A stretch of 64,000 nt of DNA. It comes from Gemmobacter caeruleus (GTDB lineage Bacteria; Pseudomonadota; Alphaproteobacteria; Rhodobacterales; Rhodobacteraceae). Numbering within the stretch: position 1 is the stretch's first letter; every line of letters begins with the position of its first letter. A program made the position numbers and the translations under genes. The notes under the pieces are model-generated. The model saw nothing but the letters and a program-made list of their open reading frames with translations. It was not told the DNA's origin and made no database searches. Location: assembly GCF_008271655.1 (NCBI RefSeq), contig NZ_VKKX01000001.1, forward strand, positions 28,870-92,869. Reading direction: 5' to 3'. Positions 26,017 through 33,558 of the stretch are shown one piece after another.

Positions 26017-26406
26017 GATGCCTGCCTCCTGCCTTGGCCTGCGCGCAATCGCGACGTGGCACCGCCGATGCGACGACGCAGGCCTGTTTGCCTCATGATT
26101 TTCGTTGTTGCGCCGCATCTCTCACCGGGGCGGGATGCGGTTCCTGCGATTCAACTAAGGGCAAGCCGGGCGGCCCGGACATAGGCCGAACGCATCATTC
26201 GGCACCAAAAACCGGGGCGCCACGATTCGGGCCGCCGCAGCCCGGCACGGAAGACTGGCTACAAGATATGGTGCGCCGCTTTACGGGAAATTTCATCTTT
26301 TTCACGACATATCAATGGGATGAACGAAATCTTGACGACCCGCCCTGCCCCGCCGCCGCGCGAATTGTAGAAATTTCTTGCAGCATGGCCCATCTTGGCG
26401 CATTCC
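26017..26406. other. non-coding region between Hint gene and repABC
   Basis: About 390 bp with no credible gene. It should carry the Hint-gene promoter (leftward) and upstream elements of repA. GCCGAA-N7-TTCGGC at 26185-26203 is a small inverted repeat. From about 26280 the DNA becomes A/T richer (ATTTCATCTTTTTCACG and GAAATTTC), as expected close to a repA promoter. Confidence 0.4.
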
Positions 26407-26453
26407 TGTCGTAGCGCAGAAGGGCGAGAATTGCGCCTTTTCGCGCTACGACA
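26407..26453. promoter_or_regulatory. 47-bp inverted repeat upstream of repA
   Basis: TGTCGTAGCGC at 26407-26417 and GCGCTACGACA at 26443-26453 are perfect 11-bp arms. The inside continues pairing with one mismatch and two G-T pairs (GAAGGGCG against GCGCCTTTTC) around an AGAATT loop. It lies 70 bp before the repA ATG. It is probably the RepA/RepB operator for autoregulation or a second partition site. Confidence 0.7.
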
Positions 26454-26522
26454 ACAAGAACAAACTCGAAATGAGGGGCTGAGGGCGGAATAACCGCGCC
26501 AGCCGAAGACCATGAGGGCAGT

Positions 26523-27698
26523 ATGTCAGCAGAGCGCGTCTTTGCCGAGCTTCAATCGGATGCCTCCACGTTGCATGACTCGATCCGCATGCACCTGGAG
26601 CGCAATTTCGCGCCTGATGCGCGCAAGCATCTGCGTGGTTTTTCCTCGGCAGAGGCGGCCGAATTCCTCGGGCTGGCTCCGGGGCATCTGCGCAAGCTGC
26701 ATGCCGAAGGCAAGATCCCCGATGTCGGGCTGGATGAACGCGGGCGCAAGGTCTATTCCGCCGAGGATCTGGCGCAGATCCGGCTGGCGCTTGCCCGCAC
26801 CACGCGCGACCCTTCGCTGTATCTGCGGGGCCGCGTCGGCGACGAGCCTGTGCAGATTCTGTCTTGCGTGTCGTTCAAGGGCGGCTCTGCCAAGACGACC
26901 AGCGCGGCGTATCTGAGCCAGTGGTTCGCCTTGCACGGCTATCGCGTGCTGATCATCGACATGGACCCGCAGGCCTCGCTGTCATCCATGACCGGCCTGC
27001 GCCCGGAGATCGACTTTACCCATCAGGGCACGATCTACGATGCGATCCGCTATGAAAACCCGCTGCCGATGGAAGAGGTGATCCGCAAGACCTATTTTCA
27101 CGGCCTGGACATCGCGGCGGGCGGGCTGATCCTGTCGGAATACGAGACCGAGACACCCTATGCCCTGCGCCGCGGCGCCGAACCGCCGTTCTACCTGCGG
27201 CTGCGCGAGGCGATCCAGTCGGTTGAAGCGCAATATGATCTGGTCTTTATCGACTGCCCGCCGCAACTGGGCTTTCTCACGCTGTCCTCGCTGGTGGCCT
27301 CGTCCTCGATCCTGATCCCGGTGGTGCCGAATTTCATCGACGTGGCCTCGCTTGCGCAGTTCCTGACCATGACGGCCTCGCTGCTGGATACGATCCGCGA
27401 CGCGGGCATGACACTGGATTATGACTTTCTGCGCTACCTCGTGTCGCGTTTTGAACCCTCCGACGGGCCCCAGGCGCAGGTGGCGGGGCTGCTGCGGGCG
27501 AATTTCGGCAAGCGCGTGATGACAGAGGCGTTTCTGAAATCGACCGCCGTGTCGGATGCCGGCTTGACGCACCAGACCCTGTTCGAGGTCGGGCGCGGCA
27601 GCATGAACCGCAACACCTATGACCGCGCGATGGAATCGGTGAATGCCGTCGCGCGCGAATTGGAGCAGGATATCCACAAGGCTTGGGGGAGGCTCTGA
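26523..27698 (+). CDS. repA: plasmid partition ATPase RepA (ParA family)
   Basis: A 391-residue ParA-type ATPase that moves plasmid copies apart with RepB and represses its own operon. A helix-turn-helix at about 42-70 (FSSAEAAEFLGLAPGHLRKL) precedes the deviant Walker A KGGSAKTT at 119-126. Walker B regions are IIDMDPQASLSSMTG and YDLVFIDCPPQLG. ATGAGGGCAGT precedes the ATG. It is the first gene of a standard repABC operon, with repB starting one base after its stop. Confidence 0.95.
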   Translation: MSAERVFAELQSDASTLHDSIRMHLERNFAPDARKHLRGFSSAEAAEFLGLAPGHLRKLHAEGKIPDVGLDERGRKVYSAEDLAQIRLALARTTRDPSLYLRGRVGDEPVQILSCVSFKGGSAKTTSAAYLSQWFALHGYRVLIIDMDPQASLSSMTGLRPEIDFTHQGTIYDAIRYENPLPMEEVIRKTYFHGLDIAAGGLILSEYETETPYALRRGAEPPFYLRLREAIQSVEAQYDLVFIDCPPQLGFLTLSSLVASSSILIPVVPNFIDVASLAQFLTMTASLLDTIRDAGMTLDYDFLRYLVSRFEPSDGPQAQVAGLLRANFGKRVMTEAFLKSTAVSDAGLTHQTLFEVGRGSMNRNTYDRAMESVNAVARELEQDIHKAWGRL

Positions 27699-27699
27699 C

Positions 27700-28680
27700 A
27701 TGGCCCGCAAGAACATGTTCGAGGGGATCACCCCGGCATCGCGCCCCGAAACGCCCGCGGCCGAGGCACCACCCCGCCCCGCCACCCCGCGCATGCCCGA
27801 GGTGTTTCAAAGCGCAGGCCCGATTGCCGCGATTCGCAACGATCTGCGCAGCCTCGGCAGCCGTTCGGTGCAGGAAATCGACCCCGAGCTGATCGAGGAT
27901 ACCGGCCTCAAGGACCGGCTGGGCGATCTGGACGAGGATATTGCCGACCTGCGCGCCAGCATTGCCGGCCATGGCCAACAGGTGCCGATCCTGCTGCGCC
28001 CGCACCCGGCGCTGAGCGGGCGCTATCAGGTTGTCTATGGCCGCCGCCGGCTGGCCGCCATTCGCGGGCTGGGCATTCCGGTCAAGGCGCTGATCCGCAC
28101 GCTTTCCGACGAAGAGGCGGTGCTGGCGCAGGGCCAGGAAAACAACCTGCGCAAGGATCCGTCCTTTGTCGAAAAGGCGCTGTTCGCCGGCGATCTGGAG
28201 GAGGCGGGCTATGACGCCCGCGTGGTGCAAGAGGCGCTGAACGTCAATCGCAGCCACACCTCGCATATGCGCAAGGTACGCGAGGCCTTCCCGCGCGAGG
28301 TGCTGGAACGGATCGGCGCGGCGCCCTCGATCGGCTGGAAACGCTGGTATGAGTTGGCGCTGCGGCTGCTGGAACAGCAGATCGACCCGCGCGGCATCCA
28401 TCCGGCGCCCTTTGTCGCCGGCACGACCTCGGACCAGCGTTTTGCGGCCTGGGTCGCGGCGCTGCCCGCCGCGCGCCCGGCCAGGCCCCCTGCCCCGGGC
28501 CTTGTGGTGCAAGACAGCGCCGGCGCCGATCTGGGCGAAGTGAGCTTGCAGAAAGGGCGCTTAAGCTTTCGCGCCACGGCCCGGAACGCGGCCTTTGCCG
28601 ATTGGCTGCATGCCAATGCGGGCGCGGTCTTTGCCCGGCTGCATGACGAATTCACGGCCAGTTCCGGCACGCCGGACTGA
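27700..28680 (+). CDS. repB: plasmid partition protein RepB (ParB family)
   Basis: A 326-residue centromere-binding protein. It starts MARKNMFEGITP, like other RepB proteins. The ParB/Spo0J nuclease-like domain (about 75-160) shows GQQVPILLRPHP, YQVVYGRRRLAAIRGLG and ENNLRKDPS. A central helix-turn-helix follows (DARVVQEALNVNRSHTSHM). GGGGGAGG sits seven bases before the start. The likely targets are the two 16-bp palindromes after repC. Confidence 0.95.
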   Translation: MARKNMFEGITPASRPETPAAEAPPRPATPRMPEVFQSAGPIAAIRNDLRSLGSRSVQEIDPELIEDTGLKDRLGDLDEDIADLRASIAGHGQQVPILLRPHPALSGRYQVVYGRRRLAAIRGLGIPVKALIRTLSDEEAVLAQGQENNLRKDPSFVEKALFAGDLEEAGYDARVVQEALNVNRSHTSHMRKVREAFPREVLERIGAAPSIGWKRWYELALRLLEQQIDPRGIHPAPFVAGTTSDQRFAAWVAALPAARPARPPAPGLVVQDSAGADLGEVSLQKGRLSFRATARNAAFADWLHANAGAVFARLHDEFTASSGTPD

Positions 28681-28956
28681 CGGAATGCAACGATAACAAC
28701 AGAGGAGCAGTGTCGGAAAAGGATAGGCCTCCCGAATGGAACCACCCGGAAGGCCCGCGCAAACCACAGGGCGCCAACCCTGAGAATGCTCATCTTCTAG
28801 CCAGAGCAACCTAGCGCAGGCCCGAATCACACGCAACATCGCATCGCGGTGATCCGATGTCTTTTGTCCTTTTTCTGGGGATAACGGGCGCGTTTCTCGC
28901 TGCGATCCTGCAAGAATGCCCTTTCGGTGGCCCTGATCGTTCCGTGTGAACGCATC
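28681..28956. promoter_or_regulatory. repB-repC intergenic control region
   Basis: About 276 bp without a gene. This position in repABC plasmids holds the incompatibility determinant: a counter-transcribed RNA and the folded repC leader. A hairpin and a minus-strand promoter are both visible and listed separately. Confidence 0.7.
28716..28801 (-). ncRNA. putative counter-transcribed antisense RNA controlling repC
   Basis: On the minus strand TTGCGT (28831-28836), a 17-bp spacer and TAGGTT (28808-28813) form a promoter aimed at repB. The transcript would begin near 28801 and run into a hairpin whose arms are 28726-28734 and 28747-28755 (GGCCT, one mismatch, CCG), followed by TATCCTTTTCC, an intrinsic terminator. 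Length about 86 nt. Known repABC plasmids make such an RNA here to repress repC, so location and structure both agree. The exact ends are estimates. Confidence 0.65.
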
Positions 28957-30045
28957 ATGCAACATGTCATGTCTTCGTCCGTGTCCCGGCGTGCCCAGCC
29001 CGCTGGCCGCCAAACCCGCACGCCCCCTGCCCCGCAAGACCCGCGCTGGCAATTGCTGGCTCTGGTCCGCACCTGCCGCGACAAGCTCGCCCTGCGCGAC
29101 CGCGACATCACGGTATTGCGCGGCCTGTTGTCGCTGGTGCCGGCTGGCGCCACGCCGGTGCAACGGGTGGTCTTTGCCTCGAACCGCGTGCTGATCGAAC
29201 GCTGCGACGGGATTGACGAACGCACCTTGCGGCGGCGCCTGGCGCAGCTACAGACCGCCGGCCTGCTGATCCGCAAGCCCAGCCCGAACGGCAAGCGTTA
29301 TCAGATCCGCGATGCGGATACCGAGGCGCGGCTGACCTATGGCATCGACCTCACGCCGCTTTTTGCCCTGCAATCGCATCTTGAGGGGCTGGCGGCCCTT
29401 TGCGGCCAGGAGGCCCTGCAACGGCGCAGTCTGCGCGCCATGATCCGCGATCTGCTGTTCCGCCACCCTGATGCCGGCACCCCGGCAGAGCGTGAAGAAG
29501 CCCGCCTGTCGCTGCGCCGCGTGCTGAGCATTGCGCGCCTGGAGGCCATCTTGCGGATGCTCGCGCCGGAAAGCCCCCCCACGCCAGCGCCCCAAATGAC
29601 CGTCAGCGACAGTCAAAATGACCGGCACATTCAGAGGTCGGATAAAGAAGATCTTGAATCTGAACCTGCCGAGAAATGCCAAAAGCCGCAACCTGCGCCG
29701 GAAACCCAACCTGACGAAGACCTGACGGTTGAGGAATGTCTTGATCTGGCACCAACTGCCCGCGCTCTGGCCCCCGAACCGCTGCGTTCTTGGGATGGGA
29801 TGATCGACCTCTCTGCCCGGCTTGCTCCGGCGATCGGTCTGTCACCGCAAATCATGCAATCTGCCCGCTCGGCCCTGGGGCCACATGGCTGCGCGCTGGC
29901 CGTTCTGGGATTGATCGAAGCCTTGGGGCGGATTCGCAATCCACAGGCCTATTTGCAAGCGTTGATCCTGCGCGCCGGCAATCAGGGGCTGAATTCGGTG
30001 CGGATGTTCCGGTCGCTGGTCCGGCCGATGGCTGAGGCCGCGTGA
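28957..30045 (+). CDS. repC: plasmid replication initiator RepC
   Basis: A 362-residue initiator that opens the origin, which in repABC plasmids lies within repC itself. The N-terminal winged-helix domain reads LRDRDITVLRGLLSLVPAGA, RVVFASNRVLIERCDG and TLRRRLAQLQTAGLLIRKPS followed by PNGKRYQIRD. The C-terminal domain (from about 265) reads LRSWDGMIDLSARLAPAIGL and includes RIRNPQAYLQALILRAGN. A variable Pro/Gln/Glu-rich linker at about 215-260 joins them. The ATG of MQHVMSSS is chosen; a GTG at 28927 and an ATG at 28969 are alternatives. Linker DNA (about 29600-29700) is the most A/T-rich part and may be the unwinding site. Confidence 0.93.
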   Translation: MQHVMSSSVSRRAQPAGRQTRTPPAPQDPRWQLLALVRTCRDKLALRDRDITVLRGLLSLVPAGATPVQRVVFASNRVLIERCDGIDERTLRRRLAQLQTAGLLIRKPSPNGKRYQIRDADTEARLTYGIDLTPLFALQSHLEGLAALCGQEALQRRSLRAMIRDLLFRHPDAGTPAEREEARLSLRRVLSIARLEAILRMLAPESPPTPAPQMTVSDSQNDRHIQRSDKEDLESEPAEKCQKPQPAPETQPDEDLTVEECLDLAPTARALAPEPLRSWDGMIDLSARLAPAIGLSPQIMQSARSALGPHGCALAVLGLIEALGRIRNPQAYLQALILRAGNQGLNSVRMFRSLVRPMAEAA

Positions 30046-30046
30046 T

Positions 30047-30062
30047 GTATACCGGGGTAAAC
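30047..30062. promoter_or_regulatory. parS-like palindrome, copy 1
   Basis: GTATACCGGGGTAAAC starts two bases after the repC stop. It differs from the second copy at one base and is nearly palindromic. Size and place match RepB-binding partition sites of Rhodobacteraceae repABC replicons. Confidence 0.75.
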
Positions 30063-30083
30063 GTCCGGGATGGGTTTGCCGAT

Positions 30084-30099
30084 GTTTACCGGGGTAAAC
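30084..30099. promoter_or_regulatory. parS-like palindrome, copy 2
   Basis: GTTTACC-GG-GGTAAAC has perfect 7-bp arms. It lies 37 bp from copy 1 in the same orientation. Together they probably form the plasmid centromere. Confidence 0.8.
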
Positions 30100-30175
30100 A
30101 CGGCACAGGCGAGAGGACGAAAAGGGCAGGGGTCAGGCGACCCTCAACATCTGCACAGACGCGCAGGATCCGCGC

Positions 30176-30478
30176 TCAGGATGCCGCAGTCTGCGCCAGA
30201 CCTTCGACGATGACCACATGCGCCACGGCCGCGCCGTCCCGGGCCTGGCGGGCGGCTTGATATTCGGGCGAGGCATAGCATGCCCGCGCAGCCTCAAGCG
30301 TCGGGAATTCAATCACCACATGCCGATCCAATGCGGGCCCTTCGCAAACATCGGCCTCACCGCCCCGCGCCAGAAACCGGCCGCCAAAGCGCGCAAAGGC
30401 GGCGGGTGCAAGACTCTGATACCCGGCATAGGCGACGGGATCGGTGACGGTGACATGGGCAAGCCAATAGCCGGGCAT
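30176..30478 (-). CDS. DUF1330 domain protein
   Basis: A 100-residue dimeric alpha/beta-barrel type protein. MPGYWLAHVTVTDPVAYAGY is the family beginning, and FLARGGEADVCEG and HVVIEFPTLEAARACYASPE are its typical blocks. Its ATG shares one base with the regulator stop (TGATG), so the two are translationally coupled. The function of DUF1330 is unknown; several sit in catabolic clusters. Its cotranscription with the GntR regulator suggests a role tied to the facing operon. Confidence 0.85.
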   Translation of the reverse strand: MPGYWLAHVTVTDPVAYAGYQSLAPAAFARFGGRFLARGGEADVCEGPALDRHVVIEFPTLEAARACYASPEYQAARQARDGAAVAHVVIVEGLAQTAAS

Positions 30479-31161
30479 CACGGCTGTCCTTCAAGGCTGA
30501 TACGCGCGATTTCAGCGGCATCTCGCAAATGGTCATTCACCGCGGCGGCCGCGGCTTCGGGGTCATGAGCGCAGATCGCCGCGCAAATCCGCTGCATATG
30601 CGCATGGCCCGAAACGCTGCGATCGCTGGTGGCAAGGGTAATGGCGCGCAAACGAGAGATACGGCCATTCAGGCGCTGCACGATTTCCCAGGCAATATCA
30701 TGCCCTGCCGCGTCAAAGATCACCTGATAGAAGTGGGTCGTGGCGCCCAGCAGCCGGTCTGGCTGCCCGTTTTCGAAGGACAGTTTCAGGGCATCCAGCG
30801 CGGCCCGCAGGCGTTTCTTGGTGCCCTCATCGGCGCGGGTGGCACAGGCCGCCGCCGCTGCGGCCTCCAGCAGGCGGCGGATGTCGTAGATCTGGCGCGC
30901 GCGCGGCCAATCCAGCGTGGCAACCACCGGGCCGCTGCGGCCTTGCGTTTCGACCAGCCCCTCGGCCTCCAGATAGCGGATCGCCTCGCGCACGACTGAT
31001 CGCGATACGCCCAACTGATCGCACAGGGTGCGTTCCACCAACCGGCTTCCGCCGGCAAACCGGCCCGAGATGATCGCCTGTCGCAACCTGTCCACCGCCA
31101 GTTCGCGGAGCTTGGTGGGCGAATGCGCAATGCGCAGATCGGCGTCATGTGTCTGGTCCAT
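30478..31161 (-). CDS. GntR-family (FadR subfamily) transcriptional regulator
   Basis: A 227-residue regulator with the winged helix at residues about 15-75 (LRELAVDRLRQAIISGRFAG, then CDQLGVSRSVVREAIRYLEA). An all-helical FCD effector domain follows, with metal/ligand residues in THFYQVIFDAAGHD and SGHAHMQRICAAICAHD. The start MDQTHDADLRIAHSPTKLRE is chosen because a longer frame lies antisense to the next operon. It diverges from the ten-gene catabolic operon, with a matching palindrome between them, and is most likely that operon's substrate-responsive repressor. Confidence 0.9.
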   Translation of the reverse strand: MDQTHDADLRIAHSPTKLRELAVDRLRQAIISGRFAGGSRLVERTLCDQLGVSRSVVREAIRYLEAEGLVETQGRSGPVVATLDWPRARQIYDIRRLLEAAAAAACATRADEGTKKRLRAALDALKLSFENGQPDRLLGATTHFYQVIFDAAGHDIAWEIVQRLNGRISRLRAITLATSDRSVSGHAHMQRICAAICAHDPEAAAAAVNDHLRDAAEIARISLEGQP

Positions 31162-31212
31162 GGCGGCACGATAGGCGCAGCGCTGCGCCAAATCAAGTTG
31201 TTCTTGACATGC

Positions 31213-31236
31213 TGTATGATGGTATACCAACATACA
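31213..31236. promoter_or_regulatory. 24-bp FadR-type operator and promoter
   Basis: TGTATGATGGTA meets TACCAACATACA, a palindrome with one mismatched pair in twelve. The core TGGTATACCA is perfect and fits the TnGTnnnACnA style of FadR-subfamily operators. It lies 21 bp before the AA_synth ATG. TTGACA at 31205-31210 is a good -35 just upstream, so bound repressor would block this promoter. Confidence 0.75.
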
Positions 31237-31257
31237 GACAGAAAGCAGGAGGCTCAG

Positions 31258-31860
31258 ATGGCGGCACAGATTCGCAAGACCTATCTCAATATCGAGACGA
31301 CGCTGATCGAGGGCGGGCGGGCGGCGCCCAAGCCGCTGAAGCTGGTCTCGGCGGCGGTCGTGTTGCAAAACCCCTGGGCCGGGCGCGGGTTCGTCGAAGA
31401 CCTGAAACCCGAAATCCACGCCATTGCGCCGGAAATCGGCGCGCTGCTGACCTCGATGATCCTTGAGGCCGCCGGCGGCGCCGGCAATGTGGAGGCCTAT
31501 GGCAAGGCCGCCGTCGTGGGCCTTCATGGCGAGCTGGAACATGCCAATGCGCTGATCCACACGCTGCGCTTTGGCAATCATTACCGGCAGGCCCTTGGCG
31601 CCAAGACCTATCTGGCCTTCACCAATGTCCGCGGCCCGGCCAATACGCCGGTGATGATCCCGCTGATGGACAAGCATGACGAGGGCCGCCGCTCGCATTA
31701 CCAGACGGCGCATTTCTCGATCCCGGATGCGCCGGGCGCGGACGAGATCCTTGTGGCGCTTGGCGCGGCGACGGGCGGGCGGCCGCATCACCGGATTGGC
31801 GACCGCTACCAAGACCTCAAGGATCTGGGCAATGATGTCGCGAACCCTGCTTCTGTCTGA
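31258..31860 (+). CDS. AA_synth (DUF1185) family protein
   Basis: A 200-residue protein of the pfam 'amino acid synthesis' family, whose biochemical function is undefined. It shows LVSAAVVLQNPWAGRGFVED and GKAAVVGLHGELEHANALIH, and then GNHYRQALGAKTYLAFTNVRG. AGGAGG lies six bases before the ATG. It is the first gene of the operon, right after the operator, and its stop lies inside the next gene, so it is coupled to an alpha/beta hydrolase. It probably acts on a pathway intermediate; hydrolase or isomerase activity is a guess. Confidence 0.82.
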   Translation: MAAQIRKTYLNIETTLIEGGRAAPKPLKLVSAAVVLQNPWAGRGFVEDLKPEIHAIAPEIGALLTSMILEAAGGAGNVEAYGKAAVVGLHGELEHANALIHTLRFGNHYRQALGAKTYLAFTNVRGPANTPVMIPLMDKHDEGRRSHYQTAHFSIPDAPGADEILVALGAATGGRPHHRIGDRYQDLKDLGNDVANPASV

Positions 31861-32638
31861 TGGCGCATCGGTTCGTGTGATCGAGGCAGGGGCCGGGAAT
31901 GCGACGGCGGCGCCCCTGCTGCTGATCCATGGCGTTGGCATGCGGGCCGAGGCCTGGGGGCCGCAGATCGCCGCCCTGGCCCGGGACTTTCGCGTGATCG
32001 CGGTGGACATGCCCGGCCATGGCGAAAGCGACCCGTTGCCCGGCGATCCGCGCTTGCCCGATTATGTCGCCTGGGCGGCCCGGGTGATTGAGGCCCTGGG
32101 CCTTGGCGCCGTCTCGGTGGCGGGGCATTCGATGGGGTCGCTGATCGCCGGCGGGCTGGCGGTGGAGCGTCCCGATCTGGTGACCCGCGCGGCGCTGCTC
32201 AATGGCGTTCACCGGCGCAGCGACGCGGCCCGCGCGGCCGTGCTGGCGCGCGCCGCCGAGATCGCGGCGGGGCAGGGGGGGATCGACGCCCCCCTGGCGC
32301 GCTGGTTCGATGCAGGCCAGGCCGACTTGCGCGCGCAGGTCGCGGGTTGGCTGCACGATGTCTCGCCCCGGGGCTATGCCGCGGCCTATCGCGCCTTTGC
32401 CGAAGGCGATGGCGTTTATGCCGACCGGCTGGGCGCGGTGCGGTGCCCGCTTCTGGTGCTGACCGGCGATGGCGACGCCAATTCGACGCCCGAAATGACC
32501 CGCGCCATGGCCGCCATGGCGCCGCAGGGCAGGGCGGTGGTGATCGAGGGCCATCGCCACATGGTGAACCTGACCGCCCCCGAGGCGGTGACCGCAGAAT
32601 TGCAGCGCTGGCTGGAAACCGAGGAGAGATCGGCATGA
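31832..32638 (+). CDS. alpha/beta hydrolase
   Basis: A 268-residue alpha/beta-fold hydrolase. The oxyanion region is LLLIHGVGMRAEAW, the nucleophile elbow is VAGHSMGSLIAGG, the acid is in LVLTGDGDANSTP and the histidine in VVIEGHRHMVNL. The start overlaps the previous gene by 29 bases, with AAGGA upstream; a second ATG one codon on is possible. It probably hydrolyses an ester, lactone or amide formed by the monooxygenase downstream, as RutD does in pyrimidine breakdown. Confidence 0.85.
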   Translation: MMSRTLLLSDGASVRVIEAGAGNATAAPLLLIHGVGMRAEAWGPQIAALARDFRVIAVDMPGHGESDPLPGDPRLPDYVAWAARVIEALGLGAVSVAGHSMGSLIAGGLAVERPDLVTRAALLNGVHRRSDAARAAVLARAAEIAAGQGGIDAPLARWFDAGQADLRAQVAGWLHDVSPRGYAAAYRAFAEGDGVYADRLGAVRCPLLVLTGDGDANSTPEMTRAMAAMAPQGRAVVIEGHRHMVNLTAPEAVTAELQRWLETEERSA

Positions 32639-33558
32639 GCGACCCTATCGACCCGCGCGCCCTGCGCGATGCCTTTGGCTGCTTCATGACCGGCGTGACG
32701 GTGGTGACGGCACTGGATGAACAGGGCAAGCCCCTGGGCTTTACCGCCAATTCCTTTTCCTCGGTATCGCTTGACCCGCCGCTGTTGCTGGTGTCGATCG
32801 CCAACCGCTCGGCCAATCTGGAGCCGTTCTGCAAGGCCAAGGGCTTTGCCGTGAACATTCTGGCAGAGCGGCAAAAGGACGTGTCTGCCATTTTCGCCCG
32901 CCCGTCGGAGGACCGCTTCGCCAGCGTCTATTGGCGGCACGGGCCGGTGGGCTCGCCCCTGATCGCCGAAGTCTCGGCCTGGTTCGATTGCACCATGGAA
33001 CAGGCGATCCCGGCGGGGGATCACACGATCCTTCTGGGGCGGATCGGCGCGTTTGACGCCAATGCCCATCCGGGCCTTGGCTATTATCGCGGCGCCTATG
33101 TCACCCCGGCGGCCACCGCCACGCAACTGCCTGCCGGGCCGGATGTGGTGCTGTCGGCCATCATCCAGGCCGAGGGCCGTGTGCTGTTGGTCGATGACGG
33201 GCGGGGCGGGCTTTCGGTGCCGATGGCGCGGGTGGGCCGCGAAGGTGTGCAGGCGGCGTTGTCGGCGCTGTTTGAAAGCCTGAATATTCAGGCCGAGGCC
33301 GGATCGGTCTACGCCGTCTACGAGGATGCCACACTGGGCACCCAGCATCTTGCCCTGCGCTGCCCCGCGCAGGCGGGCACGCCTGCCAAGGGCGCCTTTG
33401 TCGATCTTGCGCCGGAAGGCATGGCCGATGTCACCGACCCGGCGCTGCGCAGCATGTTGCAGCGGCTGGCCGAGGAAACCCGCATGGGCAATTACGGCAC
33501 CTATTTCGGCACACATGAACAGGGACGCGTGCAACGCATCGCGGAAGGACAGAACTGA
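32635..33558 (+). CDS. flavin reductase with C-terminal Nudix-like domain
   Basis: A 307-residue two-part protein. Residues about 1-160 are an HpaC/RutF-type flavin reductase (FGCFMTGVTVVTALDEQGKP, LGFTANSFSSVSLDPPLLLV and FAVNILAERQKDVSAIFARP). This part supplies reduced flavin to the monooxygenase next door. Residues about 165-307 form a second domain (VVLSAIIQAEGRVLLVDDG, REGVQAALSALFESLNIQAE and HLALRCPAQ) with a Nudix-like layout but without the catalytic REUxEE glutamates, so perhaps a ligand-binding or inactive module. Start and stop both overlap neighbours by a few bases (ATGA). Confidence 0.88.
   Translation: MSDPIDPRALRDAFGCFMTGVTVVTALDEQGKPLGFTANSFSSVSLDPPLLLVSIANRSANLEPFCKAKGFAVNILAERQKDVSAIFARPSEDRFASVYWRHGPVGSPLIAEVSAWFDCTMEQAIPAGDHTILLGRIGAFDANAHPGLGYYRGAYVTPAATATQLPAGPDVVLSAIIQAEGRVLLVDDGRGGLSVPMARVGREGVQAALSALFESLNIQAEAGSVYAVYEDATLGTQHLALRCPAQAGTPAKGAFVDLAPEGMADVTDPALRSMLQRLAEETRMGNYGTYFGTHEQGRVQRIAEGQN

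Noticed and set aside
26023..26522. CRISPR array or iterons before repA
   Set aside because: No regularly spaced direct repeats were found; the only strong structure is the single 47-bp inverted repeat.
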